Shown here in pieces: positions 1 to 9,795 of a DNA stretch of 22,301 nucleotides; position 1 is the first letter of the stretch; every line of letters starts with the position of its first letter. This stretch comes from Stentor coeruleus. Lineage: Eukaryota > Ciliophora > Heterotrichea > Heterotrichida > Stentoridae. The notes under the pieces are model-generated. The model saw only the letters and a program-made list of their open reading frames with translations. It was not told the origin of the DNA and did no database searches. A program made the translations under genes and the position numbers. The stretch covers positions 1 through 22,301 of the forward strand of contig MPUH01001167.1 in NCBI GenBank assembly GCA_001970955.1. Reading direction: 5' to 3'.

Positions 1-551
1 TGTTAAATGTGGTGTTATGTTTATTTAAACAATTTAGATTAGTGTTTCTTTATAGGTTACCTTGGTTGTTTATAATTTTTTATGTTATGCTGAATGTGAA
101 ACTCTAGGTTGTGCTACTTAAATTTTACTAGATTATAAATACAAAACTTTTTAGTAGGCTTAGGCTTGAATATATCAAACAGTATATTATCGTATATTAT
201 CTGCTGTTTTGATACCAAACTCTTAAAAAATTCCCATTTTAATTTATCTTATTTCATCAATAAAACAACAAAAGCTCACTGTCAATTATACCCACACTCC
301 ACACAACTATCAAAAAAATCATTACATAAAATTCTACCTTTCCACCTTTCCAACAATCCAACCTCACACCCTATTACTCTTCTCACAACTATCATCCTAA
401 ACATGAAAACTATTCTATTATCAACAATCCAATCCCAATATTTCATCAAATCAAACCTCAATCTAAAATCCTCACTTCCACACTAAAAAAAATCCTTCCT
501 ATATATATCAGTAAAAATCCAAAACTCTTCCAGATTAAAATAATAATAAAA
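1..551. promoter_or_regulatory. Intergenic region with a base-skew switch near 165
   Basis: No credible gene. Bases 1-165 are T/G-rich on the plus strand. From about 166 up to the next gene the plus strand is A/C-rich; a hand count of 241-480 gives 3 G against 73 C. The open frame at 166-486 is a by-product of this composition. The pattern matches the divergent intergenic regions elsewhere in the window, so I infer that the right part is upstream DNA of the plus-strand receptor kinase and that a minus-strand gene may start just beyond the left edge. No promoter motif is claimed. Confidence 0.45.
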
Positions 552-2513
552 ATGCTAGGGACATTAAACTTATCTTTTTATATAATCCTAGGCATTTTGA
601 CAATATTACTCAGTTCTTTTGTGGCTTTTACATTTTCCAGATACCATGAACTTAGACAACACCCATCAGGTCTATTAGTAAGTTTATCCATATGTGAAGT
701 TATCATGGCTTATCATAGTATTATTTTCGCTCTTGATAGTTCAAGATATATCAAATGGATTAAAATTGAACAAACCTTTGACCTTCTAGGGCTTGATAGT
801 TTAAATTCTGCAGGATTTTTATGTGGTATTAACCAAATTCTATTAAGTGCATCAACTATTGCTTGTATATGCTACAATATTGCTATTTGCTTAGATCTTA
901 TAATCACTTTATACAATCCACTTATACCTGGAAGTGTGAGAAAAAAATGGTATCATGGTTTGACTGCTTCTTCAGTGATATATTTTACTGTTTATGCGAA
1001 TTATGAAAATAAGTTTATTTATGCTTGTACTAGTAATCGGTGGAATAGATTGGAGATTATGAATTCAGGAAGTGTTAATATATTATTGCTTGTGTATTTG
1101 ACTATTGGGATGACGTCAATTATATACTCTGCTTGTAGATTTGCTAATGGGCTTAAGTTGGATTCACATGCAAATAAGTATTATTTGATAAGACATGTCC
1201 TTTATGTCATGATTTTTACGTTGTGTTGGACTGGTCCTGCTGTTAGTTACTTGATGAGGAAGTATGGAAAAGATGATGCGATTGGGTCTGAAGTTGTTGA
1301 TTCTATCGCTATCGCCACAACTTCAGCATCAGGATTTTTCCTTGGCATCCTAAGGCTTTCAGACCCAGTTGTCTGGAGCCGAGTAAAAAGACTTACATCA
1401 TTTGATAGTTCGATGGAAAAAATCTCAGAAGATGCTTGGACCCAGCCGGTATCCGTAATTGTCCAAGGCAAGCTCAACTGCGAACTAACCCGTTGCATAT
1501 TTGAAGGTATTCATTCAGCATTCATTCAAATGAAAGAATCTAAACAAGAAGAAGACTCATATTTCGCTACAAAAAAATACTCAACTAAAGAAATAAAAAA
1601 AATCAAAAGAGACACTGAAGCAATGAATGTTTGGGGTGTTAGGGATTCAAAACTTAATGGTATGATCTTAGATGTTTATGCAAGTGATATTTTTACCAAC
1701 ATAGTAAACATAACAGGATTTTCACTTGATGATCTTATCGAATCTTTAAATCCTGATAATAATCAAAATAATGAAGTTAATCAAAGCGCTGGGAAATCAG
1801 GAAGTTTTTTTTTGTTTACTCGAGATAAAAAGTTTGCTATTAAAACTATTAAAAAAAAAGAAAAACAAATCATGATGAAGTTTTTAAGAGCTTATCATCA
1901 GCATCTTAGTGAATATCCTAAAAGTTTGTTGTGTAAAATTTTTGGGATTTATACATTGAAAATCCCTGGGGTAACTGCGATTTATATTATGTTGATGCAG
2001 AATTTGTTGTATATGATAAAACCAAATAGTATTTATGATATTAAAGGGTCTACAAAAGGTAGGACAGCGAAGAAAAATGGGGTGTTTACTTCTCCACTGA
2101 AGGATTTGGATTTTATTGCAAATCAAGAACACCTTTTGCTTACTTTAGATGATATTGATGTGTTTAAAAATCAACTTCTCGCTGATGTTAAGTTGTTAAG
2201 AATGAATCGGTTAATGGATTATTCGATGCTTATTGCCACTAGTGATGGTTATGAAAACGCTGAAAAGCCTCAGCATTCAATATATTCACTGAATCGAGAA
2301 AAAGTATATACTATGGGTATCATTGATTTCTTAACTGAATATGGGTATATGAAATCTATAGAAAAAAACTTCTCTACTTTGAGATATGGACGATTATCAA
2401 AGGGTGCATCAGTAGCTAACCCAAGCAGGTACTCAGGACGGTTTGTAAACTTTATACTAAGTGTTGTTATTCCGATTGTCCGAAGAAATTCCTCTTATAT
2501 AATTGAAGATTAA
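552..2513 (+). CDS. GPCR-PIPK: seven-transmembrane receptor fused to a phosphatidylinositol phosphate kinase
   Basis: 653 residues in one open frame. The N-terminal half has seven hydrophobic segments, at about 7-29, 40-61, 87-122, 134-151, 174-195, 212-234 and 247-270. The last is followed by the RLSDP motif at the cytosolic edge. After a linker comes a PIP kinase domain, about 330-650: glycine-rich GKSGSFF near 415, the ATP-binding lysine in FAIKT near 431, YDIKGSTKGR near 495, MDYSMLI near 555, and MGIIDF near 588 with the metal-binding aspartate. An activation-loop-like stretch ending NPSRYSGRFVNF follows. GPCR-PIPK fusions are known from Dictyostelium, oomycetes and other protists; they are thought to couple an external signal to phosphoinositide production at the membrane. 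Ligand and lipid preference cannot be read here. The ATG at 552 directly precedes the first membrane segment. Terminator TAA. Confidence 0.93.
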   Translation: MLGTLNLSFYIILGILTILLSSFVAFTFSRYHELRQHPSGLLVSLSICEVIMAYHSIIFALDSSRYIKWIKIEQTFDLLGLDSLNSAGFLCGINQILLSASTIACICYNIAICLDLIITLYNPLIPGSVRKKWYHGLTASSVIYFTVYANYENKFIYACTSNRWNRLEIMNSGSVNILLLVYLTIGMTSIIYSACRFANGLKLDSHANKYYLIRHVLYVMIFTLCWTGPAVSYLMRKYGKDDAIGSEVVDSIAIATTSASGFFLGILRLSDPVVWSRVKRLTSFDSSMEKISEDAWTQPVSVIVQGKLNCELTRCIFEGIHSAFIQMKESKQEEDSYFATKKYSTKEIKKIKRDTEAMNVWGVRDSKLNGMILDVYASDIFTNIVNITGFSLDDLIESLNPDNNQNNEVNQSAGKSGSFFLFTRDKKFAIKTIKKKEKQIMMKFLRAYHQHLSEYPKSLLCKIFGIYTLKIPGVTAIYIMLMQNLLYMIKPNSIYDIKGSTKGRTAKKNGVFTSPLKDLDFIANQEHLLLTLDDIDVFKNQLLADVKLLRMNRLMDYSMLIATSDGYENAEKPQHSIYSLNREKVYTMGIIDFLTEYGYMKSIEKNFSTLRYGRLSKGASVANPSRYSGRFVNFILSVVIPIVRRNSSYIIED

Positions 2514-2643
2514 TTCTATGAATGTCAGTATATAAGATATTAATTATAATAAAAAGTAATTTATGTTGATTATTAATAGTTTTGAATTTGAATTAATAAT
2601 TTAAAAATATCTAATAAATGAGTCTCATGATATAATTTATTAC

Positions 2644-3430
2644 CTAGTCTAAATTATCTTCCTGAATTAAATCAAGTCTTCGGTTTATTATAGACTGTTT
2701 CCTAGAAGAAACACTTTTTCGTTTGTGGAAAATTTCTTGATCAGGGCTTGTGGATTTCGAAGATGGGACATTATCACCATCTGAATGAGGATCATTATCA
2801 TTTTTCAGAATAGTCGGATAATCTTTTTCACTCATATTTGAAATCATTCGAGAATTTTTCAATTTATTTCTATTAAGGGTATTCGATACAATTGTGTCTT
2901 GTATTAACTCAGCCATAACTTTATGAGCTCTAGGTGTACTTTCAAGTATTTCACTTTTTCTACCTTCTGGTAACTTAACCTCTTCATATCTTTTATTCCC
3001 AATTCTCTCTTCACTATATCTAGCATTAAATATAATCTGTATACCTTATACAATAGCTGATAATACAAATCCATCAGACAAAGTGTTAGAAATTCCAACA
3101 TACATAGGCATGTTATCAACAACACAATCTATAGTGCAATAAAAATCACATATACTACAGCTTGAAGGTCCAGAAAATAGAACTATAGATACAATTTTAA
3201 GTATTATAATTGCATGTGTGATGAATATTTCCTATATATTTAGATACTATTTTGATTTTAGCAAAAGTTAAGTTTCTGTCAAGAATGTATAAGCAAACAA
3301 ATAGTATGAGGATTAAAGAAGATATTGTAAGCTTTGATAAGAAAAGTAAAGATGAAAATTCACTTGAAAGAAAGTAAGGGACTTGGAATATTTGGATAAT
3401 GATGATTAAAAATAGTTCCCATATGCTCAT
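2644..3430 (-). CDS. Half-GPCR-like membrane protein, three exons, related to the neighbouring receptor kinase
   Basis: Reconstructed from three exons in three frames: 3248-3430, 3052-3231 and 2644-3036, joined by a 16-nt and a 15-nt intron, both in phase 0. The product is 251 residues. It has four hydrophobic segments (about 5-31, 34-54, 63-81, 102-124) and a hydrophilic Ser/Lys/Arg-rich tail. Residues 82-116 run from GP to GF with exactly the spacing seen in membrane segments 6-7 of the adjacent receptor kinase (residues 228-262 there), so I infer homology with the second half of that receptor. No kinase domain and no first three membrane segments are visible upstream; the ATG at 3430 is the only start found. 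It ends tail to tail with the receptor kinase, 130 bp away. It could be a truncated receptor, a decoy, or a gene with an unfound upstream exon. Terminator TAG. Confidence 0.75.
3037..3051 (-). other. 15-nt spliceosomal intron
   Basis: GTATAAGGTATACAG read on the minus strand. It contains an in-frame TAA. Removing it joins exon 2 (ending ...VLSAI) to exon 3 (starting IIFNARYSEE) in phase 0 and restores a continuous membrane segment. Confidence 0.85.
3232..3247 (-). other. 16-nt spliceosomal intron
   Basis: GTATCTAAATATATAG read on the minus strand. Its 16 nt change the frame; removal links ...LTFAKIKI to EIFITHAIII in phase 0. It shares the GTAT start and the ATAYAG end with the two 15-nt introns in the window. 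Confidence 0.83.
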
Positions 3431-4772
3431 TTTAACTTTATTAATTAAGAATGGAACATGTAGGGATATATTGATTTTGGGCGAATATAAAATATTAACT
3501 TTTTATAGATATTTAGATATAAGGTGTGAATGGAGATAGGTAGTTTTGAAGAAATGAATTTAAAATATAGGCGGATTGATGGATTTTAAGAATTTATAGA
3601 TTTTGTGCTTTATATGTGCTAAGATTTTTATAGTTGTTTTATTAGTTTTTAAATAGTTTTTTGTGGGGTTAATTTGTTTTGGGAGTTTAGGCTTAGATGC
3701 TATTAGGGGAAGTGTTATTCTTATCAAATTCTCGCAAAAATCTATAGCACATAACATAATATTCTATAAATTATAAAGTAAAATTCTTAAAAACTTTTTT
3801 TTTCAAGTTTAACATGGACTTCAATAGATTTTTTTTACTGATTCTAACTCAAAAAGATGAGCATTACTTAAGATAAGCAAATATTTTTTGGATTTCTGTT
3901 GATACTATTTCGGTTTCTTATAAGGAAATTTCCCCAAGATAAATTAAAAATCTCTGAAGAGGTTTATAAAAGTGTTTTCACAGCCTTGTTTAAGACAATT
4001 TTGTGATGTGGAAGCTTTTGTCAATCATAAAATTTTCTTTGATTTTTGACTGAGGAATAGAGATTTCTTAAGATTTTTCTTTGTTTTGAACTGATTAAAT
4101 TTTGATTTTGGATTCTTGTTTTAAGTTATTTTATATTTCATGTTTTCAGGATAGGATTTGAGGATTTTGTGTGGTGATTTATAAGAGTAAGACTCCTTTT
4201 TTTTCATAATATAGTTTGATAATTTAAAGAAAATACTATTTTATTGGATATATTAATTAAAAGATGATCTAAGAAATTATACATAAGAAATTAGGGATAG
4301 AGTTTTTAGGACTGACAATTTTTTAATATGATTTGCAAATTTATTTGAGGATTTACTAAATAATTTTTATGTTTGGTAATTTCGAGTTGTCTTATAAATA
4401 AAAATTCAGTTTTATCTTTTTTATAGAGTATGATAACAAAGGTAAAATACAATATCTAAAGTATAAACCTGATAAAATACCATTAAAAAAATGAGCCTTT
4501 AAAATAAAATACAATATTCTTACTAGACCACAGGTTAATTTTTTCATCCTGGGGATTAAAATTCAATCAGAAAAGCCTTCTAAAATTATCAACATAATTA
4601 CAAAAAATAAATATCATTAAAACCTAATCTACGCAACTCATAACCTCAATAAAAAATCATATAAAACAGCATATCTTAAGCATATTTTTGGACTTAAAAT
4701 ACTTACTTTAAGTAGTCTTTTCTAAATATCCCTTCAAAAAACGCCTCTAATCTGACTTCTGTGACGATAAAT
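3431..4772. promoter_or_regulatory. 1.3-kb divergent intergenic region with a skew switch near 4440
   Basis: No gene seen on either strand. Next to the minus-strand half receptor the plus strand is T/G-rich (3541-3720: 42 G, 6 C by hand). From about 4440 to 4772, before the plus-strand coiled-coil gene, it becomes A/C-rich. The open frame at 3560-3757 (minus) has low-complexity composition and is not called. Confidence 0.5.
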
Positions 4773-6020
4773 ATGGGTTGTGGTGCTAGCGTAAACGATC
4801 CAGACGTAAAGGTAGTAGCTGAAAAACTAAAGCACATACTAGCTGAATGTGATAAACTACGAGAAAACATTAAAATTTACCAAAATACTTCGATGACTGC
4901 TCCATCTGAAGAAGAAATGAAAAATCTCCACTCTGTAGTAAAATCATTAAAAGACCAAAAAGAAGACTTAACTAAAGAAATTGAGCATTTGCTCAAAGAA
5001 AACCAAATGGGCTTAGAAGAAAAGCATAACTACCTAGCTAAAGAGCTTGAAAAGGTAGACCATACAATTTCGCATACAACTAATGAAAATGAGCATTCCA
5101 AGCATGAGATTCATAGATTAAATGAAGAACATGAGGATTACAAGAGAAAAAACCATGCGGAAAACGAAAAGCATGGACATCTAAACACTCAAGTTTCGAC
5201 TAAAAAGGACCAAATCAGTAAAAAATCAGGAATTTCTCCTGAACTCAATGAAAGCAAAGAAAAATACACTGAACAATGTTCAAAACATGAAAGAAACCTT
5301 GACGAAATCTCAAATTTGCAAGGAAGCATCATAGAAATCGAAAACCTAGGGAGTTTAGAAAGTGACATAATCCACTTAAAATCTGAAATCAGTGCTCTTA
5401 ACTCAAAAGTCGCTGATTTCACAGAAAAAAACTCAGGGTTTGAAGATATTGAAAACCTTGAAGAAAAACTTTCAGCTAATTTGCATACAATTCCAAGAAA
5501 AAATGATGAATTTGAACAGTTGAGACACGAAAAAGAAAATATTGCATCAGAGAACGCAAGTTTAACATCGAAAAATGCTGAGCTTGAAGGACGTATCTTA
5601 GGGTTTACAGTAACTGTTGATGAAATTGGAGCTTTNTCGAAAAATGCTGAGCTTGAAGGACGTATCTTAGGGTTTACAGTAACTGTTGATGAAATTGGAG
5701 CTTTACATAGTAAAAAAGAAGAACTTGAGGCATTTGTGAATAATGTTCACAATTCTATCAACTCTGATGAAAATGAACTAAATGAATTGAAAAATAAGGA
5801 AAAAGATTTGTTAGAAAAAATTGAAAAACTTAGAAAACATAGGAATAAAGCTAGAACGAGACATGAAAAACATCTTGAACTTGAAGTTAAATACGAAGAT
5901 ATTAATGGAAAGTATAAAGGAGCTAGAAAGCAACTTGAGGAATATAGGGGAAAGATTAAAGTGCATAAGGAAAGCCTTAAGACTGAAGATCCTGAAAAAC
6001 CTGAAGGGGAAAGTGAGTAA
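4773..6020 (+). CDS. MGCGAS-starting, probably lipid-anchored coiled-coil protein
   Basis: 415 residues from the ATG at 4773 (an upstream GTG also opens the frame, but MGCGAS makes a better start). Met-Gly-Cys-x-x-Ser is a classic site for N-myristoylation on Gly2 with palmitoylation on Cys3, so membrane attachment is inferred. From about residue 15 to 400 the protein is a long Glu/Lys/Asn/His-rich coiled coil without a catalytic motif; function unknown. Residues around 265-310 contain a directly repeated 23-residue block, and the codon at the junction contains an undetermined base (N at 5636), so this part may be an assembly error. Without the second copy the protein would be about 392 residues. 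Terminator TAA, followed closely by TAG. Converges with the 6181-7740 gene. Confidence 0.82.
   Translation: MGCGASVNDPDVKVVAEKLKHILAECDKLRENIKIYQNTSMTAPSEEEMKNLHSVVKSLKDQKEDLTKEIEHLLKENQMGLEEKHNYLAKELEKVDHTISHTTNENEHSKHEIHRLNEEHEDYKRKNHAENEKHGHLNTQVSTKKDQISKKSGISPELNESKEKYTEQCSKHERNLDEISNLQGSIIEIENLGSLESDIIHLKSEISALNSKVADFTEKNSGFEDIENLEEKLSANLHTIPRKNDEFEQLRHEKENIASENASLTSKNAELEGRILGFTVTVDEIGAXSKNAELEGRILGFTVTVDEIGALHSKKEELEAFVNNVHNSINSDENELNELKNKEKDLLEKIEKLRKHRNKARTRHEKHLELEVKYEDINGKYKGARKQLEEYRGKIKVHKESLKTEDPEKPEGESE
5568..5704 (+). repeat. Two identical 68-bp copies flanking a single N
   Basis: Copy 1 is 5568-5635, base 5636 is N, copy 2 is 5637-5704. The copies are identical by eye. The period of 69 keeps the reading frame of the coiled-coil gene. 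The N placed exactly between two identical blocks is what an unmerged contig overlap would leave. Confidence 0.95.
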
Positions 6021-6180
6021 TAGTTTAGATAAAATAGATACTTTGGGTTTTTATAAGAAAATGATTTAATGATAAGAGTAATATTTATATTATAAAAGGA
6101 TAATAAATATCATAAACCCTTCTATAAATTTTATCATAAAAACAAAAACATTTACTAAATTTCAATTAAATTTTTACATT

Positions 6181-7740
6181 TTAAAAGCTACAATTTTTTT
6201 TTATTCTATCTCGATTCATTGATAACACTAACATCTGTAAATCTTCCAACAGCAACCTAAAATAATTTGCGGAGTTTTCTTGTTCTCTAATTTCAAGGAA
6301 TTTATTCAAAGGCTCATTATATGTATAAATTGGTCTTTGAAGTATCCATACAAAATTTTCTATAGGGAATTTATTGTCTTTAAAATATAAATTTTGTCTT
6401 TGAAGTATCCACACAAAATTTTCTATAGGGAATTTATTGTCTTTAAAATATAAATTTTGTATCGCTAACTCTTCAGCCAATTCGATTATAGAATCTATAG
6501 TTTCACTTGATAATTTTTCACATATTTCAGTAAAAGTTTCTCCTTCACTTGGTGAATTGTATGTAAAAGTATTCCCATTTATCTGTATTGAATTGTATTT
6601 GAATCTACTAGAAAAAAAATAATCATTTGAAGAATCCAAACATTTTATGATATTTTTTTCTAGTAAAGCTTCTTCAGAACTTAAGATTTTTACAACTTTT
6701 TGATTGATTTTTTGTTTTGGACATTTTAAAATTTTCCCATTCTCTGTTATAATTTCTATTGGTATATCTTGAACAAGTATTTTGTGTATATTTTCTAAAT
6801 GAAGGCCATAAATATCGAGGTACTTTTGCATTAATAACATGATTTCTGGGTATGATTTTTGTTGTTCATTAGATTCAAAAGATCTAAAATCATGGTAGTT
6901 TATCGAATAAAATATCTCCATAGTTTCAAGACTACATGAAAAAATCCCAAAATCAATAAAACTGTTTATCACTGAGAAGTATTTTTTCAACTTCGCAAAT
7001 CCTTGCATATTAAAATATTTTTTGTCATCAGAATTAGCGTCTATGAAAATTTTTATCCCAACAATGCCACTATTAACATTTATTTGCACTCTATACCTTC
7101 TATATTTTTTAAAAGAAAGTCTGGTATTGTAATACACAATTTCATTGTCTTGTTCTTTAAATCTTATGCTTTTTTGTTTTAGCTCTAAAGATATATCATG
7201 AAAAATTATCTTATCTAATGTCTCAAATTTTATAAGGTAATTGTCAATACATCGCTCTAAGAATCTTATGCTGATATTTTCTTTTATTTTATAGCATAAA
7301 TGTATACAATTGTTTTCTATTATACACAATTGTTTAATAGTATCGATTGATAAAAATGCTATTTTTACCCAAGGAGAATTAGGTAAATCACACATAAAAA
7401 TAACTTCTTGATCAAATTGATTTATATATGCAACTTTATTTGATACTATAAAATCATAACTTGTCCATAATGGATTTAGTATTAATGTTGATGTTGTTTC
7501 GGCTATTTGTTTGACGATTCTTGAAAAATTTTTTTGGCTTTCATTAGATTTTTTATAAGATAAAAATTTTAATTCGCATTGACGACCATTTGTATTGATA
7601 ATAAAGGCTGGGGTGTTCATGGGAATAATTTGTTGTTGGGTGTTTATATAAGATATTTGTATAAATGACTTGTTATTTTTTAGTAGGTAACTTGCTCGCA
7701 TTGAATTTTTGTTTTTAAAGGTCTCGTTTTGTATTTCCAT
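6181..7740 (-). CDS. Unrecognised 519-residue protein with an internal 21-residue duplication
   Basis: A single open frame from the ATG at 7740 to a TAA at 6181. I recognise no catalytic motif, signal peptide or membrane segment. It is a mixed, globular-looking sequence rich in Ile, Lys, Asn and Phe with many short alternating hydrophobic stretches, as in beta-rich folds. Near the C-terminus a 21-residue block containing FKDNKFPIENFVW is present twice in a row (DNA period 63 bp, one mismatch seen), so the frame is kept. Upstream DNA on the plus strand is strongly T/G-rich, as for other minus-strand genes here. The even composition and length make it a real gene; its function is unknown. Confidence 0.75.
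   Translation of the reverse strand: MEIQNETFKNKNSMRASYLLKNNKSFIQISYINTQQQIIPMNTPAFIINTNGRQCELKFLSYKKSNESQKNFSRIVKQIAETTSTLILNPLWTSYDFIVSNKVAYINQFDQEVIFMCDLPNSPWVKIAFLSIDTIKQLCIIENNCIHLCYKIKENISIRFLERCIDNYLIKFETLDKIIFHDISLELKQKSIRFKEQDNEIVYYNTRLSFKKYRRYRVQINVNSGIVGIKIFIDANSDDKKYFNMQGFAKLKKYFSVINSFIDFGIFSCSLETMEIFYSINYHDFRSFESNEQQKSYPEIMLLMQKYLDIYGLHLENIHKILVQDIPIEIITENGKILKCPKQKINQKVVKILSSEEALLEKNIIKCLDSSNDYFFSSRFKYNSIQINGNTFTYNSPSEGETFTEICEKLSSETIDSIIELAEELAIQNLYFKDNKFPIENFVWILQRQNLYFKDNKFPIENFVWILQRPIYTYNEPLNKFLEIREQENSANYFRLLLEDLQMLVLSMNRDRIKKNCSF
6333..6458 (-). repeat. Tandem duplication, 63-bp period, inside the 519-residue gene
   Basis: Copy 1 is 6333-6395, copy 2 is 6396-6458. One substitution (cataca against cacaca) distinguishes them. 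In frame; adds 21 residues to the protein. Confidence 0.93.
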
Positions 7741-9795
7741 CTATTTGCTATTTATATAGAAAATGGAAATAAAAGGTTATAAGTGCATATTTTTTTTATA
7801 GAAAATATATTTGGTTAATGAGATAAAAAGTTTGATTAGGATATGGAGATTTGCTAAGACTTTTAATGATGTGGATGATTTTTTGGATGAAAATTATGTG
7901 TATTTTAATATTTTTATGAGCAATGTGCATTTTAGTAATTAGGTGTTTGTGGGGGTTTTAATACTGATTTTTATGATCTTGTGTGATTGGATTATGGCAA
8001 ATTGGCTGTTATAATAAACAAACAGTTTTTAGGCTTGGGGATTATTGTAGTTTTTAAAATATAAAGGCAATTTATAATTATGCTTATGTATGGTTTAATC
8101 ACTTTTTATGGGGTTTTAGGCGATTTCTTGTTAGTTTAGAGATTTCCTTATCAGCAAGAACCATATTTGATATAATAATTAAATGGAGATACCAAATTGT
8201 GTAATAAATTAAATGTTAACCAAATTATTATATTTTATAGATAAAACATATTTAAATTGAATAGAGCTGAAAAAAAAATAATTAGAAATTATATGATGGG
8301 TTGTTACGAAATTATAAGAAACGTGTATATGAGGCTTAGATTATTATAATGTATAATTTGATATGCATTATCTTAAGATCATAATGCTTTTTATATAGAA
8401 ATTGTTATATTGAGATAGTTTAGAATATACAAATTAAAAAATTAGATATGTGTGTGACTGTTGTTGCTTTTTAGCTTAGAGTATTTGATTAAATCAATAG
8501 AATTATTTATGCTTTATATTCTATGCTTATTCATCCTAATTTTTTTAGAGTTTTGGAATTTCATGAAGATTGGAAATGATTATCTATAAAAAATTCAATT
8601 TTTTGAGTCTAATACTATTATATTTATAAGCTTAACTTAATAATTTCACATCCACATGAAATTCTTGATATCATTTTTGCAAGGCTTATTAGGAATGTTA
8701 TATATAATAATAAGCTTGCCATAAAGTTTTGCTTCTTAACTAAAATGCATTATAATCTAATTGTAAAATAATAACTTATTCTATTAATGATACCATAAGC
8801 TTAATATAAAATTATGCATATTTCAAAAAAAATTAATTGGAGCAAAACAATTATCCTAAAATTTTTAAAGGTTTGCTTAAGCGAAATATATTTTTAATGA
8901 ATACTATTATCCCAAGAAAATTATATATAAAAATCGCTTATATTTTAAAGTTTAAATATGCGCAAGCATAATTTTTTGTTTATTATATAGGTAAGTTTTT
9001 TGTTATTAGTTTTAAAACTTGAGAGTCTATAAAATATAGTTTTTTTGGGTTGAACATGTATATATTATAATCTTATATGAAATAGATTTATTATTTAGTT
9101 TACTAATAAGTATTTTCTATTAAGGCAAATTTCATATTTTTTACATTAGGATTATAATAATTAAAAAGGTTTATTTTGATTAAGTTTTTTTAATCATACC
9201 ACAATACAATTGAAACTATTTCCAACAAATAAAGATTTTAATCTATAAAATAGCAAAAAACTCAATCTAGCTTATAATTACAGCACAGTTGAAAAAAACC
9301 TTAAAGTTAAATTTTTAATTTTATTGTCTATCGCCCAAAGTTTTGAAGCTAAAATTTCAATTTTTTTTCTGTTTATCTTAAAGATCTTTAAAATTACTAT
9401 ATAAACATATATACACTAAAGCTTTCTAGTTAAAATAATAATATTTTACTCGAAGTCAACTTTTGCATGGAATTTTCACCTTTTTATTCATAAAATTCTT
9501 AGATTGACCATTAACTATTTTAGCTAAAATTCATCCTAATATGATAATTTTAATCAATCAACCCTAAAAGCATATCGTTTAAATTTTTATCTAATTTATC
9601 CATATTACCGCAAAAGCCGTTTATCAAATCCATGCCAAAATCTACTCAAAAGTATAAAAAAAACTAAAAAAACTTAACAACTTATGCCAAATCCTATTCA
9701 ACCCATACAACCATTATCATTATTTCAATAAAAATTGTTTAATGAATAACCAGAATCAAAACTAATTAAAATCCATTTTCTTATAAAAATTGTTC
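7741..9795. promoter_or_regulatory. 2-kb divergent intergenic region, no gene seen
   Basis: The longest gene-free stretch. Near the minus-strand gene the plus strand is T/G-rich (7801-7980: 40 G, 6 C by hand). The last few hundred bases before the kinase are A/C-rich (9661-9780: 4 G, 24 C). The middle is very AT-rich with poly-A/T runs. A short inverted repeat lies at 8365-8387 (7-bp arms GCATTAT/ATAATGC, 9-nt loop). No coding frame, tRNA or mobile element is supported. Confidence 0.5.

Noticed and set aside
166-486. 106-codon plus-strand open frame
   Set aside because: The region has almost no G, so stops containing G are rare and the frame is a composition effect; no motif, and it directly precedes the receptor kinase.
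3560-3757. 65-codon minus-strand open frame upstream of the half receptor
   Set aside because: Low-complexity Lys/Ile/Asn composition from the skewed upstream DNA; no membrane segments that would supply the missing receptor half.
8365-8387. Inverted repeat with 7-bp arms
   Set aside because: Such short palindromes are expected by chance in DNA this AT-rich; no T-run or gene end beside it suggests a function.
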